Source: Saccoglossus kowalevskii | Lineage: Eukaryota > Hemichordata > Enteropneusta > Harrimaniidae | Assembly (NCBI RefSeq): GCF_000003605.2 | Contig: NW_003155252.1 | Location: 1-19,873 of the forward strand | DNA: 19,873 nucleotides | Reading direction: 5' to 3' | Shown here: piece after piece, positions 19,026 through 19,873 of the stretch | How positions within the stretch are numbered: the stretch's first letter is position 1 | How the letters are laid out: the number at the start of each line of letters is the position of its first letter | The notes under the pieces: generated by a model | The model's input: the letters and a program-made list of their open reading frames with translations, nothing else | Databases searched by the model: none | What the model was told of the DNA's origin: nothing | Position numbers and translations under genes: made by a program

Positions 19026-19873
19026 TGTTTTTTGTATTTTAATATATTTTTATTGGGTACTCATAAAAATTTACATATCTGTGAATAAAGAGATTATAAC
19101 TCAAAGTTTTTCAAAATGACATTTCTCAAAGCTTCAGAGGAAGAATGGTTTATTGCTCAAACCCAGAACCTTTATGTTTGCTTTTGGTTCACATGGACGG
19201 ATTTTTTCACTAAGATCACTATATTCACTACTTGTCCATCTCATTCAATTCTAGTTCATACCATTTGCCCCTTTATTCCATATATGGTATTAAAGGGGAC
19301 CACTTTTTTAAGTGTTGTATCATTTTATTGTTGTGGTTTGCTATCCAATTTTCACACTGGTAGACTCTTTTCATGTACGTTAGAATACCCTTGAAGTTGG
19401 GTTTTATATCATTCATTTTACAGTGGTAAATATGTTTCCTAACTAACAGGCTAATAAAATTTATTGTCAACGATTCGCCTGGATCTGATATTATTAAGCA
19501 CATTCTGCTTGGTGGTAAATTTTGTTTTAATATCTTTCCCCAACTAAAAAGTAGATCTCTCCAAAGTGCAACAACATATTCACATTCATAGAAGATATGT
19601 TCCAGAGTTTCTGGATTCTCCTGACAAAATGGGCACATCTGTGTGGAAACTTTTCTGGGTTTATTTTATGAAGTTTGTCATTTGTATATAGAATGTTATG
19701 TAAAAGTTTAAACTGAAATTCACGTGTTTTGCTGTCGATACTCATTTTTATCATTAATTTGTACATTTTACTCCATTCTATTAGGCCAAGTTTCAGCATC
19801 TATTAATTCTTTTTTTATATAGGGTTTTGAGATCGCATCAAGCGGTGTTGGAATTCCAGACACCGATAAGCTT
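19026..19873 (-). mobile_element. 3' end of an L1/Tx1-like LINE
   Basis: On the minus strand the element enters from the right edge and runs down to an A-rich end near 19040-19026 (ATATATTAAAATACAAAAAAC), just after an AATAAA. Coding sequence ends at 19273 and is followed by about 240 bp of 3' UTR, in which other AATAAA hexamers occur. The ORF2 tail has the layout common in L1/Tx1-type elements of marine invertebrates: a REFQFKLLHNILYTNDKL block, a zinc-binding motif, and a C-terminal block ending NNKMIQHLKKWSPL. Two frameshifts make it inactive. The 5' part lies beyond the window. Confidence 0.82.
19273..19873 (-). pseudogene. LINE ORF2 C-terminus, frameshifted
   Basis: Three frames carry successive parts of one LINE ORF2 tail. 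From the right edge to about 19770 the frame reads SLSVSGIPTPLDAIS and WPNRM. The second, about 19799-19640, reads SKMYKLMIKMSID, REFQFKLL and NDKLHKIN. The third, 19638-19273, has the zinc motif CPFCQENPETLEHIFYEC (C-x2-C-x8-H-x4-C, all ligands intact), then WRDLLFSWG and the basic C-terminus. The frame changes fall near 19770 and at an A-rich spot just above 19640, where a single base appears to be missing. The zinc domain follows reverse transcriptase and helps target-primed reverse transcription in this family. The polymerase domain itself is outside the window. Confidence 0.8.

Noticed and set aside
19116-19394. 92-codon plus-strand open frame
   Set aside because: Antisense to the 3' UTR and C-terminus of the minus-strand LINE.
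19868-19873. Window ends exactly on AAGCTT (HindIII), with GAATTC nearby
   Set aside because: The flanking bases are in frame with the LINE coding sequence, so this is not vector; at most it reflects a clone boundary.
1-19873. tRNA or rRNA genes
   Set aside because: No cloverleaf with A and B boxes and no conserved rRNA segment was recognised on either strand.

Overview
The window looks like nuclear DNA of an invertebrate animal. It is AT-rich, has spliced genes with GT-AG introns, contains BEL/Pao and several non-LTR retrotransposon remnants, carries a tandem satellite, and has no operon-like gene packing. The repeat families fit a marine invertebrate (hemichordate, lancelet, mollusc or cnidarian type), but I cannot name the species. 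Only two gene models are supported, both on the minus strand. Most other open frames are shadows or pieces of dead mobile elements.

Layout. 1-1251: nothing recognised. 1252-about 3850 (+): a decayed BEL/Pao LTR retrotransposon, with gag, protease-linker, reverse transcriptase and connection-domain pieces scattered over all three frames. 4611-5045 (-): wreck of a repetitive ORF whose motifs resemble FEN1/XPG-type nucleases. 5046-7626: mostly featureless, with one exon-like segment and a 24-bp tandem duplication. 7627-about 8215 (-): 3' end of a LINE with a poly(A) tail. 8200-8540: a very degenerate minisatellite of about 30 bp period built on YGTAA. About 8860-9225 (+): probable 3' end of another retroelement, with a stem-loop, a (TGAA)n tail and a CTCF-like motif.

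9947-12363 (-): a two-coding-exon tetraspanin-like gene, the best gene in the window. The predicted 323-residue protein has four membrane spans, a CCG motif in the large loop and an unusual charged N-terminal extension. Its 1.4-kb intron holds a GC-rich inverted-repeat element at 11109-11251. A plausible noncoding first exon ends at 12944.

About 14527-15655: an AT-rich satellite made of 35-40 bp monomers that becomes a higher-order array of 149/152-bp units. 16024-16872 (-): a second small membrane-protein gene model (two exons, 116 residues) of unknown family. 18734-18836: a small foldback element. 19026-19873 (-): 3' end of an L1/Tx1-like LINE that runs off the window, broken by two frameshifts.

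The two membrane-protein genes share strand and intron phase (phase 1), but the sequence gives no evidence that they work together. No complete, undescribed biological system is visible. The most notable items are the nuclease-like repetitive ORF, the higher-order satellite, the YGTAA minisatellite, the two small inverted-repeat elements and the orphan membrane protein.
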